Under the pieces are notes generated by a model. The model worked only from the letters and a program-made list of their open reading frames with translations. It did not search any database and was not told the origin of the DNA. A stretch of 64,000 nucleotides of DNA, taken from assembly GCA_964523885.1 (NCBI GenBank), contig CAZFYX010000018.1:62001-126000 (forward strand). Reading direction: 5' to 3'. Positions 34,181 through 42,203 of the stretch are shown here, one piece after another. The stretch comes from SHXO01 sp964523885. GTDB taxonomy: Bacteria; Pseudomonadota; Gammaproteobacteria; Burkholderiales; SHXO01. Positions within the stretch are counted from its first letter, which is position 1, and each line of letters starts with the position of its first letter. A program made the translations under genes and the position numbers.

Positions 34181-34498
34181 TTACGACTTCAGGATCCAGG
34201 CGATGGTGGCGTTGAGGTCGGCATCGTTGAACTTGTTCGCCGGAGTCGGCGGCATCGCCAGCTTGCCCCACACGCCCTTGCTGCCCTTGCGCACGTGCTC
34301 GGCCAGCAGTGCCGGTGCCTTGGCGTCGCCCTTGTACTTGGCCGCGATCTCCTTGTAGGACGGCCCCATCACCTTCTTGCTCATCGCGTGACACTTGTTG
34401 CAGCCGCCGGCTGCGGCGAGCTTTTCCGAAGCCATCGCAGCCGGCGCCGTGACCGCGCAGACGGCCGCGAGCGCGATGACGCCCAGGATTGCCTTCAT
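34181..34498 (-). CDS. Small periplasmic cytochrome c (class I, c551/c552-like)
   Basis: A 105-residue precursor with a signal peptide ending near AAMASE. One heme site is C33NKCH37, and the distal methionine is M82 in LAMPPTP, with the C-terminal helix NDADLNATIAWILKS. It is the soluble electron shuttle type that feeds nitrite reductases, cytochrome c peroxidases or oxidases. It faces the NrfD operon convergently and ends in a strong terminator. An FNR-like box is placed 60-70 bp before its start, so it is probably also made anaerobically. Confidence 0.93.
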   Translation of the reverse strand: MKAILGVIALAAVCAVTAPAAMASEKLAAAGGCNKCHAMSKKVMGPSYKEIAAKYKGDAKAPALLAEHVRKGSKGVWGKLAMPPTPANKFNDADLNATIAWILKS

Positions 34499-34556
34499 GA
34501 CCCCTCCAGAGAGAAGAACGACTGGGATAACAATCGCATAGGGCTGGCGCCCGAAT

Positions 34557-34570
34557 TTGATCCAGGTCAG
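34557..34570. promoter_or_regulatory. FNR/Anr-like box before the small cytochrome c
   Basis: TTGATCCAGGTCAG (minus strand CTGACCTGGATCAA) has one perfect half-site and a 3/5 second half. Its centre is about 41 bp from the start expected from a GATTGT -10 on the minus strand (34535-34530). It overlaps the end of the DUF1638 gene. Confidence 0.5.
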
Positions 34571-35253
34571 TAGAAGGCGTCGGGCCGGTGGAACATGGCC
34601 GCGCTGACCACGCTGCCCGGCGGCAGCACCAGCATTGCGTCATCTGCGCCGCGGACCTGCCCCGAAGCCTGGACGAGCCGGCGCACCAGCGCGTCGCCGC
34701 CCTCGACTGTCTCGTACTGCATGTGCAGTCGCTCCCGGCAGAATCGCGCCACCTCGTCCAGCTGCAGCCGGCGGTCGGTGAGGTCCTGCGGCGAGGAGGC
34801 GACGAAGCACAGGCGCCGGTAGTGCCGGTACAGCATGGCGATCAGCTCGTCGGCCGTGTCCTCGCCGTAGTCGCGCACATAGCGGCGATGCTCGTGCAGC
34901 GGGGTGTCCCCGGAATCGAGCCAGCCGCGCGTCAGGTACCAGGTGGCCGGATCGCGGCGGAAGCGCTGCGCGTGGGCCTCGATGGAGCCGAGGTGGATCG
35001 GGATGCAGTCATGCGTGCGCGGCATGACCAGCACGTGCGCGCCCGACCGCACCCCCACGACCCCGTTTCCACACAAGCCGTAGCCGAGCAGCACCAGGCT
35101 GGGGCGGGTCAGCGCGTCCAGCTGCGCCTGCAGGGCCGCACCCATCGTGCGGGGCTGCGCATGCAGCTCGTAGCCGAGGAAGGTGGCCGGGACATCGGGC
35201 GGCAGCAGCGCACGCAGCATCGCCTCGAGCGAGCGGCAGGCGATGACCACCAT
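34567..35253 (-). CDS. DUF1638 family protein
   Basis: About 228 residues. Typical DUF1638 features are the N-terminal VVIACRSLEAMLRAL, the glycine/cysteine segment LVLLGYGLCGNGVVGVRSG, LVMPRTHDCIPIHLGS with conserved Cys, and RRYVRDYGEDTADELIAMLY. The biochemical role is unknown, but this family is known for travelling with corrinoid-dependent methyltransferases and their activators, which is exactly the setting here: last gene of the corrinoid protein-methyltransferase-activator run. The start is taken at the ATG at 35253, 22 bp after the activator stop; a longer frame overlapping it is possible. Confidence 0.85.
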   Translation of the reverse strand: MVVIACRSLEAMLRALLPPDVPATFLGYELHAQPRTMGAALQAQLDALTRPSLVLLGYGLCGNGVVGVRSGAHVLVMPRTHDCIPIHLGSIEAHAQRFRRDPATWYLTRGWLDSGDTPLHEHRRYVRDYGEDTADELIAMLYRHYRRLCFVASSPQDLTDRRLQLDEVARFCRERLHMQYETVEGGDALVRRLVQASGQVRGADDAMLVLPPGSVVSAAMFHRPDAFY

Positions 35254-35275
35254 CGGCCTGGGCTCGGCCAGTGCG

Positions 35276-37144
35276 CTAGGCGGGGATGTCCGCATCGACG
35301 AGCGGGTCGGCTGCAAGCAGCGTGCAGGCGATGAACAGCGCCTGGAAGTCGGGCCGGGTGGCGAGCTCGAGCACGCGGATGCGCCGTGCGAGCCGGTGTG
35401 CCCGCTGGCGTTGACGACGGTTGAGCAGCGCCATGCGGGCCCCATCGCCTGCGGCGTTGCCGATGCTGTGCAGCGCCCTTACCCGGATCGGCGGCACCAT
35501 TCCGATCCTCAGGATGTCATCGGGGTCGAGGTGATTGCCGAAGGTGCCGGCGAGCAGGATGCTGTCGAGGCGCTGCACGCCCTGCTCGCGCAGGAGGATC
35601 TCGATGCCGGCGCGCAGGGCTGCCTTGCCGAGCTGCACGTTGCGCACATCGGCCTGGGTCAGCACGATGTCCCGCCCGGTGCCGCTGCGCACGGCCGGCA
35701 CGACGACGAACTCTCCTGCGCCTTCCCGCCCGGAGCGGACCGCAGGATGGCTTCCGGGCAGCAGGCGCCCGTCGGCGTGCAGGACCCCCGCGTTGACCAG
35801 GGCAGCCACCGCGGAGATCACGCCGGAGCCGCACAGCCCCAGCGGCAGCGGGGCAGCCGGCTTCTGTGCATCGGGGATCACGGCCAGCTCGACGCCGCCT
35901 GCCGGCGTCAGCCACACGCGCTCGATCGCGCCAGGCGCCGCGCGCACGCCGCAGCGGATGTGCGCGCCCTCGTACACCGGACCCGTGGCGCAGGAGATCG
36001 CGGTCAGGCGGCCGTGGTGGCCGAGCACCGCTTCGCCGTTGGTGCCCACGTCGATCAGCAGGTGCGTGCCGCGCAAGAAGCTGCGCGGCTGGGTGAGTAC
36101 GGCCGCCAGGGTGTCACCGCCGATGTAGCCGCCGACCGTGGGCAGGACGAACAGGCGGGCAGTGGGCAGCACCCGCAATCCCACCTCGGCGGCGCGGACG
36201 CAGGTGCCGGCAGCCAGCACCGGCTGGCACGCACCGCGGCCGAGCGACTCGGGATTGATGCCCAGGAGGATGTGCTGCATGGTCGGATTGCCGACGGCCA
36301 CCGCGTCCACGATGTCCTCCGGTGCGATACCGGCCTCCGCGGCGAGCTCGCCCGCCATGCGCGACAGCTCGTCCACCACCATCGCCTGCATGCGCGCGAG
36401 CAGCCGGATGTCGCGCTGGACCTGGGTCATGCGCGAGATGACGTCCTCTCCGTAGGCCGCCTGCGGGTTGGTGGCCGTGCGCACGCCGAGGATGCGGCCG
36501 GCCTCGAGATCGCAGAGAAACGCGGCCAGCGAGGTCGTGCCGACGTCCAGCGCGAGCCCGAACAGGCCGCGCGGGCCACCAGGCTGCAGCCGGATCACCT
36601 CCCGGCGGTCGAACAGGGTCGCCGTGAGACGGCGCACGGCGTCGAACTGCCTGGTCGTCGACAGCCCGGCCAATGCAGCAACCGGGATCTCAACCTGCCG
36701 CGAAGCGGCGGTGCGCAGCGCAGCCCCGATGCGATCGGCCAGCGGCCGTGGCGGCGCGTCGCGCGGCCCTGCGATGTCGATCGCGAGGTTCGAGACCAGC
36801 GGCGCCGCGGCGACCGGGGCATCCTTGAACGGCTTGCGCGGCGGCACGCGCAGCGCCTCGCTCTCGAGCGGGATGCGCACCTGCACGTCGGCTTCGACCT
36901 GCGCCAGGCACGCGAGCCGGCAGTGCCGCGTCGCAGTGGCTTCGGGCAGGCGAGCGGCCTCGTCCGCGTGGGCGGCGCTGAGCGCAGCATCGCGGTCGAT
37001 CTCGACCAGGCAGCCGCCGCACTGGCCGCGGCCCCCGCACACCGACTTGAGCGCCGCCCCGGCGCGCCAGGCAGCGACCAGCAGGCGCTCGCCGCGCTCG
37101 ACCTCTACGCAGCGCCCGCCGGGCTCGAAGGTCACGCGCGGCAT
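35276..37144 (-). CDS. RACo-type corrinoid activation protein (2Fe-2S ferredoxin plus ASKHA ATPase-like, DUF4445)
   Basis: A 622-residue protein that re-reduces inactive Co(II) corrinoid to Co(I) so methyl transfer can resume. The N-terminal ferredoxin domain binds a [2Fe-2S] cluster through C36, C42, C45 (VCGGRGQCGGC) and C75 or C79. A middle linker leads to an ASKHA-fold region with GLALDVGTTSLAAFL, GEDVISRMTQVQ, AVAVGNPTMQHILLG, LLIDVGTNGEAVLG and LLAGTFGNHLDP. The start forms a TGATG junction with the methyltransferase stop. ATP use and a partner reductase are expected from studied RACo/RamA relatives but are not visible. Confidence 0.92.
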   Translation of the reverse strand: MPRVTFEPGGRCVEVERGERLLVAAWRAGAALKSVCGGRGQCGGCLVEIDRDAALSAAHADEAARLPEATATRHCRLACLAQVEADVQVRIPLESEALRVPPRKPFKDAPVAAAPLVSNLAIDIAGPRDAPPRPLADRIGAALRTAASRQVEIPVAALAGLSTTRQFDAVRRLTATLFDRREVIRLQPGGPRGLFGLALDVGTTSLAAFLCDLEAGRILGVRTATNPQAAYGEDVISRMTQVQRDIRLLARMQAMVVDELSRMAGELAAEAGIAPEDIVDAVAVGNPTMQHILLGINPESLGRGACQPVLAAGTCVRAAEVGLRVLPTARLFVLPTVGGYIGGDTLAAVLTQPRSFLRGTHLLIDVGTNGEAVLGHHGRLTAISCATGPVYEGAHIRCGVRAAPGAIERVWLTPAGGVELAVIPDAQKPAAPLPLGLCGSGVISAVAALVNAGVLHADGRLLPGSHPAVRSGREGAGEFVVVPAVRSGTGRDIVLTQADVRNVQLGKAALRAGIEILLREQGVQRLDSILLAGTFGNHLDPDDILRIGMVPPIRVRALHSIGNAAGDGARMALLNRRQRQRAHRLARRIRVLELATRPDFQALFIACTLLAADPLVDADIPA

Positions 37145-38247
37145 CAGGCGGGGTCGTCTGGGCGGCCGTACCAGCCGAACTCCTGCACGGCAGCGCCGAG
37201 CGCGCGGGCATTCTCCGGACGGACGTAATCGGTGAGGCTGTTGGCGCTGCTGACGATGTAGCCGCCGCGCGCGCCGGCCTGCCCGATGCGCTGGCGCACC
37301 TCGGCGCGCGTCTCCTCCGGCGTGCCGCGGGTCAGGGTGTAGTCGAGGTCGATGTTGCCCACGATGCAGACGCGCGTGCCGTATCGGGCCTTGACCGCGC
37401 CCATGTCCATTGCCGATGGCTGCACCGGGTGCAGCGCGTCCATGCCCAGCGCCAGCACGTGGTCGAGGATGGGGGACAGGTTGCCGTCGCTGTGGAAGAC
37501 CCACGGCTTGCGGATCGCCCCCGCCACCATCCCGGCATACGGGGCCACGAACTCCTCGTACATCGCGGCGTCGAGCCACGGGGCGTGCCGGTCCGCGATG
37601 GGGTCGAACGCCCAGAGGAAGTCGAAGCCCATGCGGTTGAGCCGCTCGACCACTGCAAGCGACCACTCGGAGAAGCGGCGGTGCACGAGCTTGACGAAGT
37701 CGGGATCCTCGTAGAGCAGCACCGAGAACACGTCCAGGCCCATGCTCTCGATCGTGTTTGCCGTGCCCAGCCGGATGCGCGCGAACACCGCGAAGTCCTC
37801 GCGGTACTGCTCGAGCCACTCGGCGGCCGCCTCGTAGCGTGCCGGATGAGTGGGATCTGGCAGGAATTCCTCGAACAGGTCGAGCTGGTCGCGGCCGGTG
37901 AGCAGGCCGCGCTTGACGAACACCCGGCCGGTGCGGCTGTCACGGCCCATATCGGCGATCCAGGGCGGGGTGAAGTCGAAGGTCACCGCAGTGGGATGGT
38001 AGAAGGCGGCCTTCGCCACCTTGGGGCCGGCGAAGGTCGCCTGGCTGGCCCGCGGCGCGCTGCCGCTCGGAATGCTCCAGCCGAACGCGTCCATCCCCAT
38101 GCGCCGGCACAGCTCGCCGGGCGTGAAGTCGCGGCGGCCGTCCATCAGCCGGACCTGCAGCGACTCGTCGATCCCGCCCTCCATCCACGGGACACGGTCC
38201 GGCACGCCGCGCGCGAGTGCCGTGAGCACACGCTCGCGGGGGGTCAC
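37144..38247 (-). CDS. Uroporphyrinogen decarboxylase-like corrinoid methyltransferase
   Basis: A 367-residue UroD-fold protein (PF01208 type) with TPRERVLTALARGVPDRVPW at the N terminus, and FDFLWAFDPIADRHAPW, YEEFVAPYAGMV and VFHSDGNLSPIL forming the likely active site. Placement between a corrinoid protein and RACo shows methyl transfer rather than heme synthesis. The zinc-thiol motif HxC of the coenzyme-M-type MtaA/MtbA/CmuA enzymes is replaced here by HSD, and no matching distal Cys is seen. It may therefore be a methyl-donor-specific demethylase rather than a thiol methylase. Substrate unknown. The GTG start overlaps the corrinoid protein stop (GTGA). Confidence 0.85.
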   Translation of the reverse strand: MTPRERVLTALARGVPDRVPWMEGGIDESLQVRLMDGRRDFTPGELCRRMGMDAFGWSIPSGSAPRASQATFAGPKVAKAAFYHPTAVTFDFTPPWIADMGRDSRTGRVFVKRGLLTGRDQLDLFEEFLPDPTHPARYEAAAEWLEQYREDFAVFARIRLGTANTIESMGLDVFSVLLYEDPDFVKLVHRRFSEWSLAVVERLNRMGFDFLWAFDPIADRHAPWLDAAMYEEFVAPYAGMVAGAIRKPWVFHSDGNLSPILDHVLALGMDALHPVQPSAMDMGAVKARYGTRVCIVGNIDLDYTLTRGTPEETRAEVRQRIGQAGARGGYIVSSANSLTDYVRPENARALGAAVQEFGWYGRPDDPA

Positions 38248-38900
38248 GGGGCGGCCCCCGGTCGCGGGCGCAGCCGGTTGCACTGCTCCACGCAGGCGTG
38301 CGCGTCGGCACCATAGAAATCCGCGCCGATCTCGTCGGCATACCTCTGCGTGACCGGCGCACCGCCGATGCCGACCACCACGCCCTCGCGCACGCCCGCG
38401 GCTGCGAGCGCCTCGACCGTGCGGCGCATGCCGTCCATGGTCAGGGTGAGGAGCGCGCTCATCAGCACGAACTGCGGTGTCTCGCGCAGCGTGGCCTCGA
38501 CGAAGGTCTCGGGGCTCACGTCAACGCCGAGGTCGACCACTTCCCAGCCGTTGCCTTCCAGCATCAGCCGGACGATGTTCTTGCCGATGTCGTGAAAGTC
38601 CCCGGCCACGGTGCCCAGCACCGCCTTGCCCTTGCGCGCGTAGCCCGATTCCAACAGCCGCCGCTCCAGGCGCTGCATGGCTTCGGACATGGTCCGAGCC
38701 GCGATCAGCATCTGTGGCAGGAAGAACTCGCCGCTGGCGTACCGCTCGCCGACAGCCGACATGGCCGGCACCAGCGCCTCGTCCATGATGTGCCGGGCCG
38801 GAACGCCCTGCGCCAGCGCGCCATCCACCGCGGCGAGCGCCTCTGCGCGCCTGCCGAGAATCACGTGTTCCCTGATCGAATCCAGCCTGCCTGCATTCAT
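38244..38900 (-). CDS. Corrinoid (methyl-carrier) protein, MtbC/MtvC type
   Basis: A 218-residue protein that carries the methyl group on a cobalamin. Residues 1-85 form the helical cap domain (GRRAEALAAVDGALAQGVPA, VGERYASGEFFLPQMLIAARTM). The Rossmann B12-binding domain has the base-off motif D101-x-H103-x-x-G106 in GDFHDIGKN, then SALLTLTMDGM and VVGIGGAPVTQRYADEIGAD. The start is the ATG at 38900, which gives the standard length. It leads the four-gene corrinoid operon and is divergent from the small protein/B12-radical SAM pair, with FNR-like boxes in the shared 179-bp gap. Confidence 0.93.
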   Translation of the reverse strand: MNAGRLDSIREHVILGRRAEALAAVDGALAQGVPARHIMDEALVPAMSAVGERYASGEFFLPQMLIAARTMSEAMQRLERRLLESGYARKGKAVLGTVAGDFHDIGKNIVRLMLEGNGWEVVDLGVDVSPETFVEATLRETPQFVLMSALLTLTMDGMRRTVEALAAAGVREGVVVGIGGAPVTQRYADEIGADFYGADAHACVEQCNRLRPRPGAAP

Positions 38901-38964
38901 GACGATGGGGAGCGCAACGCCGTTGTCCACCGCAGGATGCTGCACCGGACCTCCGTGCCGGCCC

Positions 38965-38978
38965 TTAACCTGGATCAA
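38965..38978. promoter_or_regulatory. FNR-like box before the corrinoid operon
   Basis: Minus strand TTGATCCAGGTTAA: one perfect half-site, second half 3/5. Its centre lies about 72 bp before the corrinoid protein start. The matching -10 is weak, so this is a candidate only. It is nearly identical in core (TTGATCCAGGT) to the box before the small cytochrome c. Confidence 0.5.
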
Positions 38979-39001
38979 ACCGCGGCCGGACCTGCAGAAG
39001 T

Positions 39002-39043
39002 TTGATCTGGGACAAATCCGGCTGCGCGCCGGCGCGGTTAGAT
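39002..39043 (+). promoter_or_regulatory. FNR-like box and -10 before the small protein/B12 radical SAM pair
   Basis: TTGATCTGGGACAA (39002-39015) has one perfect half-site and a 3/5 second half. TTAGAT (39038-39043) is a possible -10 at the distance expected for class II activation. Confidence 0.48.
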
Positions 39044-39079
39044 GGCAGTCGCATCATCAGGAATCGCGAGAATCCGCAC

Positions 39080-39406
39080 ATGGTTTCGCTCACTGCCGTC
39101 GCAGCCGCCACCGTGGCCGGCACGCTGCTCGGCGCGTTGATCCTGACCGGCTACCGGCTGCTGCGCGCCGCCTCGCGCAGCGAACCGCTGCCGATGCAGC
39201 GGATGATGGAGCATGAAGGGGTCGGACTCGATGCGTGGGTCGATGCAGGCGTCCTGCGACAGGCTGGCGCGGGAACCCGGCGCTGCCTGCTGTGCCGGGA
39301 GCGGCGCGAGTGCGTCGAGTGGCTCGAGGGCCGCTCCGAGCGTGCGCTGGCGGAGCTCTGCCCCAATGCAGAGCTGATCGAGCACATGAAGCTCGCGCCG
39401 AACTGA
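39080..39406 (+). CDS. Small membrane-anchored DUF6455-like protein
   Basis: A 108-residue protein with one N-terminal membrane helix (LTAVAAATVAGTLLGALIL) and a soluble tail. The tail has MMEHEGVGLDAW, a cysteine cluster CLLCRERRECVEWL and the C-terminal CPNAELIEHMKL, resembling the DUF6455 group of small cytoplasmic proteins. The three to four cysteines might bind a metal or cluster. The stop overlaps the radical SAM start (TGATG), so the two are translationally coupled. The role is unknown. Confidence 0.7.
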   Translation: MVSLTAVAAATVAGTLLGALILTGYRLLRAASRSEPLPMQRMMEHEGVGLDAWVDAGVLRQAGAGTRRCLLCRERRECVEWLEGRSERALAELCPNAELIEHMKLAPN

Positions 39407-41352
39407 TGGAAAGCGACCCCGGAAGTTCACTGGTTGCATCGCCGGCGCTGCTGATCAACAGTCCCACCCGGCGCCGCATCCGCCTGCTGCTCGTCAACCC
39501 GCGCTTTCCCGAGAGCTTCTGGAGCTTCCGCTGGGCCGTGGAGCGCGTCCTGCCCGGCAAGCGCGCCGTCAATCCGCCGCTCGGGCTGGCAACGCTCGCG
39601 GCCCTGTGCCCGCCGCACTGGGACGTGGAGATCGTCGACGAGAACGTCGAGACGATTCCGCTCCATCCGGACGCGGACATCATCGGCATCTGCGGCATGG
39701 GCGCCCAGTTCGCGCGCCAGAGCGAACTGCTGGCCTACTACCGCGGTCGCGGCCATTTCGTGGTGGCCGGCGGCAGCTACGCGTCGCTGTGCCCGGAGAA
39801 GTACGCCGGCCTGGCCGACTGCGTCGTGGCCGGCGAAGCCGAGCGCATCTGGCCGCAGTTCTGCGCCGACCTCGAAGCCGGGCAGGTGCAGCATCTCTAC
39901 CGCGAGCAGGGCGAGATCGACCTGAAGGACTCGCCCGTGCCGCGCTTCGACCTGCTCGAGCTCGACCGCTATTCCTACGCGGCGATCCAGTTCTCGCGCG
40001 GCTGCCCGTACCGCTGCGAGTTCTGCGACATCATCGTGATGTTCGGCCGCAAGCCGCGGACCAAGACGCCCGAGCAGATCGGGCTCGAGCTCGACGTGCT
40101 GCGCGCCATGGGCGTGCGCAAGGTCTTCTTCGTCGACGACAACCTGGTGGGAAACCGCCCGGCCGCGAAGGCGCTGCTGCGCTACCTGATCGAGTACCAG
40201 GCGCGCCACCGCTACCGTTTCGTCTTCGGCACCGAGGGATCGATCAACCTCGCGCAGGACGCGGAACTGCTCGCACTGTTGCGCGAGGCGGGCTTCGCCT
40301 GGCTGTTCATCGGCATCGAGACCACCGACCCGGAGAGCCTGAAGGAGACGCGCAAGACCCAGAACACGCAGGAAGACATCCTAACTTCCGTGCGCCGCAT
40401 CTACGCCAGCGGGATCGACGTGCTGGCCGGGTTCATCGTCGGCTTCGACAACGACACGGTGGAGACCTTCGACACGCAGTACCGGTTCATCAACGATTCC
40501 GGCATCCAGGCGGCAATGGTCGGCCTGCTCGGCGCGCTTCCCCGCACGCCGCTCTACGAGCGCCTGGAGAAGGAAGGCCGGCTGATCCCGCAGGCGGAGA
40601 ACCACGACAACACGCGGCCCGGCACCAATTTCCTCCCCAAGCGCATGTCCTACGACGCAATGGTGGAGGGCTACCAGAAGCTCTACCTGCGCCTGGTGAC
40701 CGACCACAACATCGCCTTGCGCGTGCGCAACAAGATGCGCTACATGGGCCGGCCCGTCTACGACGGCGGCTACAGCACCGGCGAGGGCCTGGGTATCCTC
40801 TTCCGACTGGTGGTGCGCGGAATCGTGCCCGGCGGCTGGCAGCGCATCCGCCACTTCGTGTCGACCCTGCCGGTGCTCGCGCCTTCGCGCATGCCGCTGC
40901 TGGTGTCGGAGTGGATCTTCGCGCTGGCGCTGCGCGAATACGTGCAGCGCCGCTTCACGGCCCATGCCGGCGATGCCCGCGCGCTGGAGCAGCGCTTCAC
41001 CGCGCTCAGGGTGGCGATCACCGGCTACCTCCAGCAGGGCAAGGCCGCCCTGAGCCTCAAGCGCCAGGAGCAGCCCGACCTGGCGCTGTCCCTCACGGAT
41101 GTGCTCGACCGCCGGTTCTTCCGACGCGCCGCACCGAAGCTGGAACGGCTGCTGAAACACACCCGCGCGCGGCTCACACTGCGGATCGAGTCCCTTCATC
41201 CACCCCAGGTGGAGTCGTTCCAGCGCCTCCTGCGCCGGCTGCGTCGCTTCGGCGACCGGGTGTCGATCGTGATGAACGCTCGGCTGCGCGAGTTGGTGCC
41301 GGTGGACTCGTCCGTGTTCCATCTCGTGCTGGTCGAGCATCAGGCTGGATGA
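39406..41352 (+). CDS. B12-binding domain radical SAM protein (DUF4070-type)
   Basis: A 648-residue enzyme. Residues about 25-165 resemble a cobalamin-binding Rossmann domain (RIRLLLVNPRFPESF, DIIGICGMGAQF, VVAGGSYASLCPEKY, VAGEAERIWP) without the DxHxxG base-off motif. The radical SAM core has C200, C204 and C207 in GCPYRCEFCDII, then VFFVDDNLVGN, FGTEGSINLAQD and FIGIETTDPESL. A DUF4070-like region (GIQAAMVGLLGALPRTPLY, GTNFLPKRM) and a helical C-terminal extension of about 190 residues follow. Such proteins often methylate unactivated carbons or rearrange lipids. The substrate is unknown; it is divergent from a corrinoid module. Confidence 0.9.
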   Translation: MESDPGSSLVASPALLINSPTRRRIRLLLVNPRFPESFWSFRWAVERVLPGKRAVNPPLGLATLAALCPPHWDVEIVDENVETIPLHPDADIIGICGMGAQFARQSELLAYYRGRGHFVVAGGSYASLCPEKYAGLADCVVAGEAERIWPQFCADLEAGQVQHLYREQGEIDLKDSPVPRFDLLELDRYSYAAIQFSRGCPYRCEFCDIIVMFGRKPRTKTPEQIGLELDVLRAMGVRKVFFVDDNLVGNRPAAKALLRYLIEYQARHRYRFVFGTEGSINLAQDAELLALLREAGFAWLFIGIETTDPESLKETRKTQNTQEDILTSVRRIYASGIDVLAGFIVGFDNDTVETFDTQYRFINDSGIQAAMVGLLGALPRTPLYERLEKEGRLIPQAENHDNTRPGTNFLPKRMSYDAMVEGYQKLYLRLVTDHNIALRVRNKMRYMGRPVYDGGYSTGEGLGILFRLVVRGIVPGGWQRIRHFVSTLPVLAPSRMPLLVSEWIFALALREYVQRRFTAHAGDARALEQRFTALRVAITGYLQQGKAALSLKRQEQPDLALSLTDVLDRRFFRRAAPKLERLLKHTRARLTLRIESLHPPQVESFQRLLRRLRRFGDRVSIVMNARLRELVPVDSSVFHLVLVEHQAG

Positions 41353-41401
41353 TGTCGGGCCAGTCACTGCCTGCCCGGCCCTGAACGTCGGGCCGCGCCC
41401 G

Positions 41402-42025
41402 CTAGACAGGGCGATGCAAGGGCCGCAGCTCGCGCATCGCGCGTGTCAGTACGCGCAGCGCGGAACGCAGGAACAGGACGGCCAGACCCAGTGCGACGAG
41501 CAGGTCAGGCCATCCGGAGCCGGTCAGCCAGACTGCGCCGGCCGCCAGCAGCACCGCGAGGTTCGAGGCGATGTCGTTGCGGGAACATTCCCACACCGAG
41601 CTCATGTTCACGTCGTCGTCGCGATGGCGCGTGAGCAATGCAAGGCAGGCGCCATTGGCGGCGAGGCCCAGGAGGCTGCCCCAGCCCATCGCATCGAACA
41701 GCGGCACGGTCGGCACCGCTAGCCGGTAGCCCACCTGTGCCAGCACGACTAGTGCGGCGACGAGGATAAGCACGCCCTTGAACAGGGCGATGCGTGCTTT
41801 CGTGCTCGTGTCGCGAGTGACGGCATAGAGGCTGAGCGCGTAGGTGAGGGCATCACCGAGGTTGTCGAGACTGTCCGACAGGAGTGCCGTGGAGTTCGCC
41901 AGAACCGCGATGCCGACGAGGACGACGAACATGCTCGCATTGATCGCGAGGACAGCCTTCAAGGTTGCGCCTTGGCGTGCGCGCAGCGCTTCGATCTGGC
42001 AGTGGTGTTCGCAGCAGCCCGGCAC
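41402..42025 (-). CDS. Cation diffusion facilitator family transporter (short form)
   Basis: A 207-residue inner-membrane cation/proton antiporter. Six helices can be drawn. The metal-site motifs are SDSLDNLGDALTYALSLY (DxxxD in helix 2) and SRNDIASNLAVLLAAG (helix 5, where the usual HxxxD is replaced by NDxxxN). The N-terminal CCEHHC segment could bind metal. The C-terminal cytoplasmic domain of canonical CDF proteins is missing, so it is a truncated-type member like others found in metal clusters. Start is a GTG with AAGGAG upstream. It follows the copper genes on the same strand after a 178-bp gap. The cation is not known. Confidence 0.85.
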   Translation of the reverse strand: MPGCCEHHCQIEALRARQGATLKAVLAINASMFVVLVGIAVLANSTALLSDSLDNLGDALTYALSLYAVTRDTSTKARIALFKGVLILVAALVVLAQVGYRLAVPTVPLFDAMGWGSLLGLAANGACLALLTRHRDDDVNMSSVWECSRNDIASNLAVLLAAGAVWLTGSGWPDLLVALGLAVLFLRSALRVLTRAMRELRPLHRPV

Positions 42026-42203
42026 GGTCCGACTCCTTGAGGATCGAGTTTACGACCTCGAGGGCCGGCAAGCAGCCGACGGGTCCCCGCCGCGTTGAGG
42101 TCCGTCAATGGGCGCGTCCGGGGGAAGCGAGTTGGTTTCGCCTGGGCCGGGTTTCCCTTATCCCCGGACGCGTCCGCTTACTGCCGGCGCGGACGCGCTC
42201 CCA

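Noticed and set aside
38901..39079. Cobalamin riboswitch before the corrinoid operon or the radical SAM gene
   Set aside because: No B12-box-like conserved segment was found, and the gap is short and occupied by FNR-like boxes.
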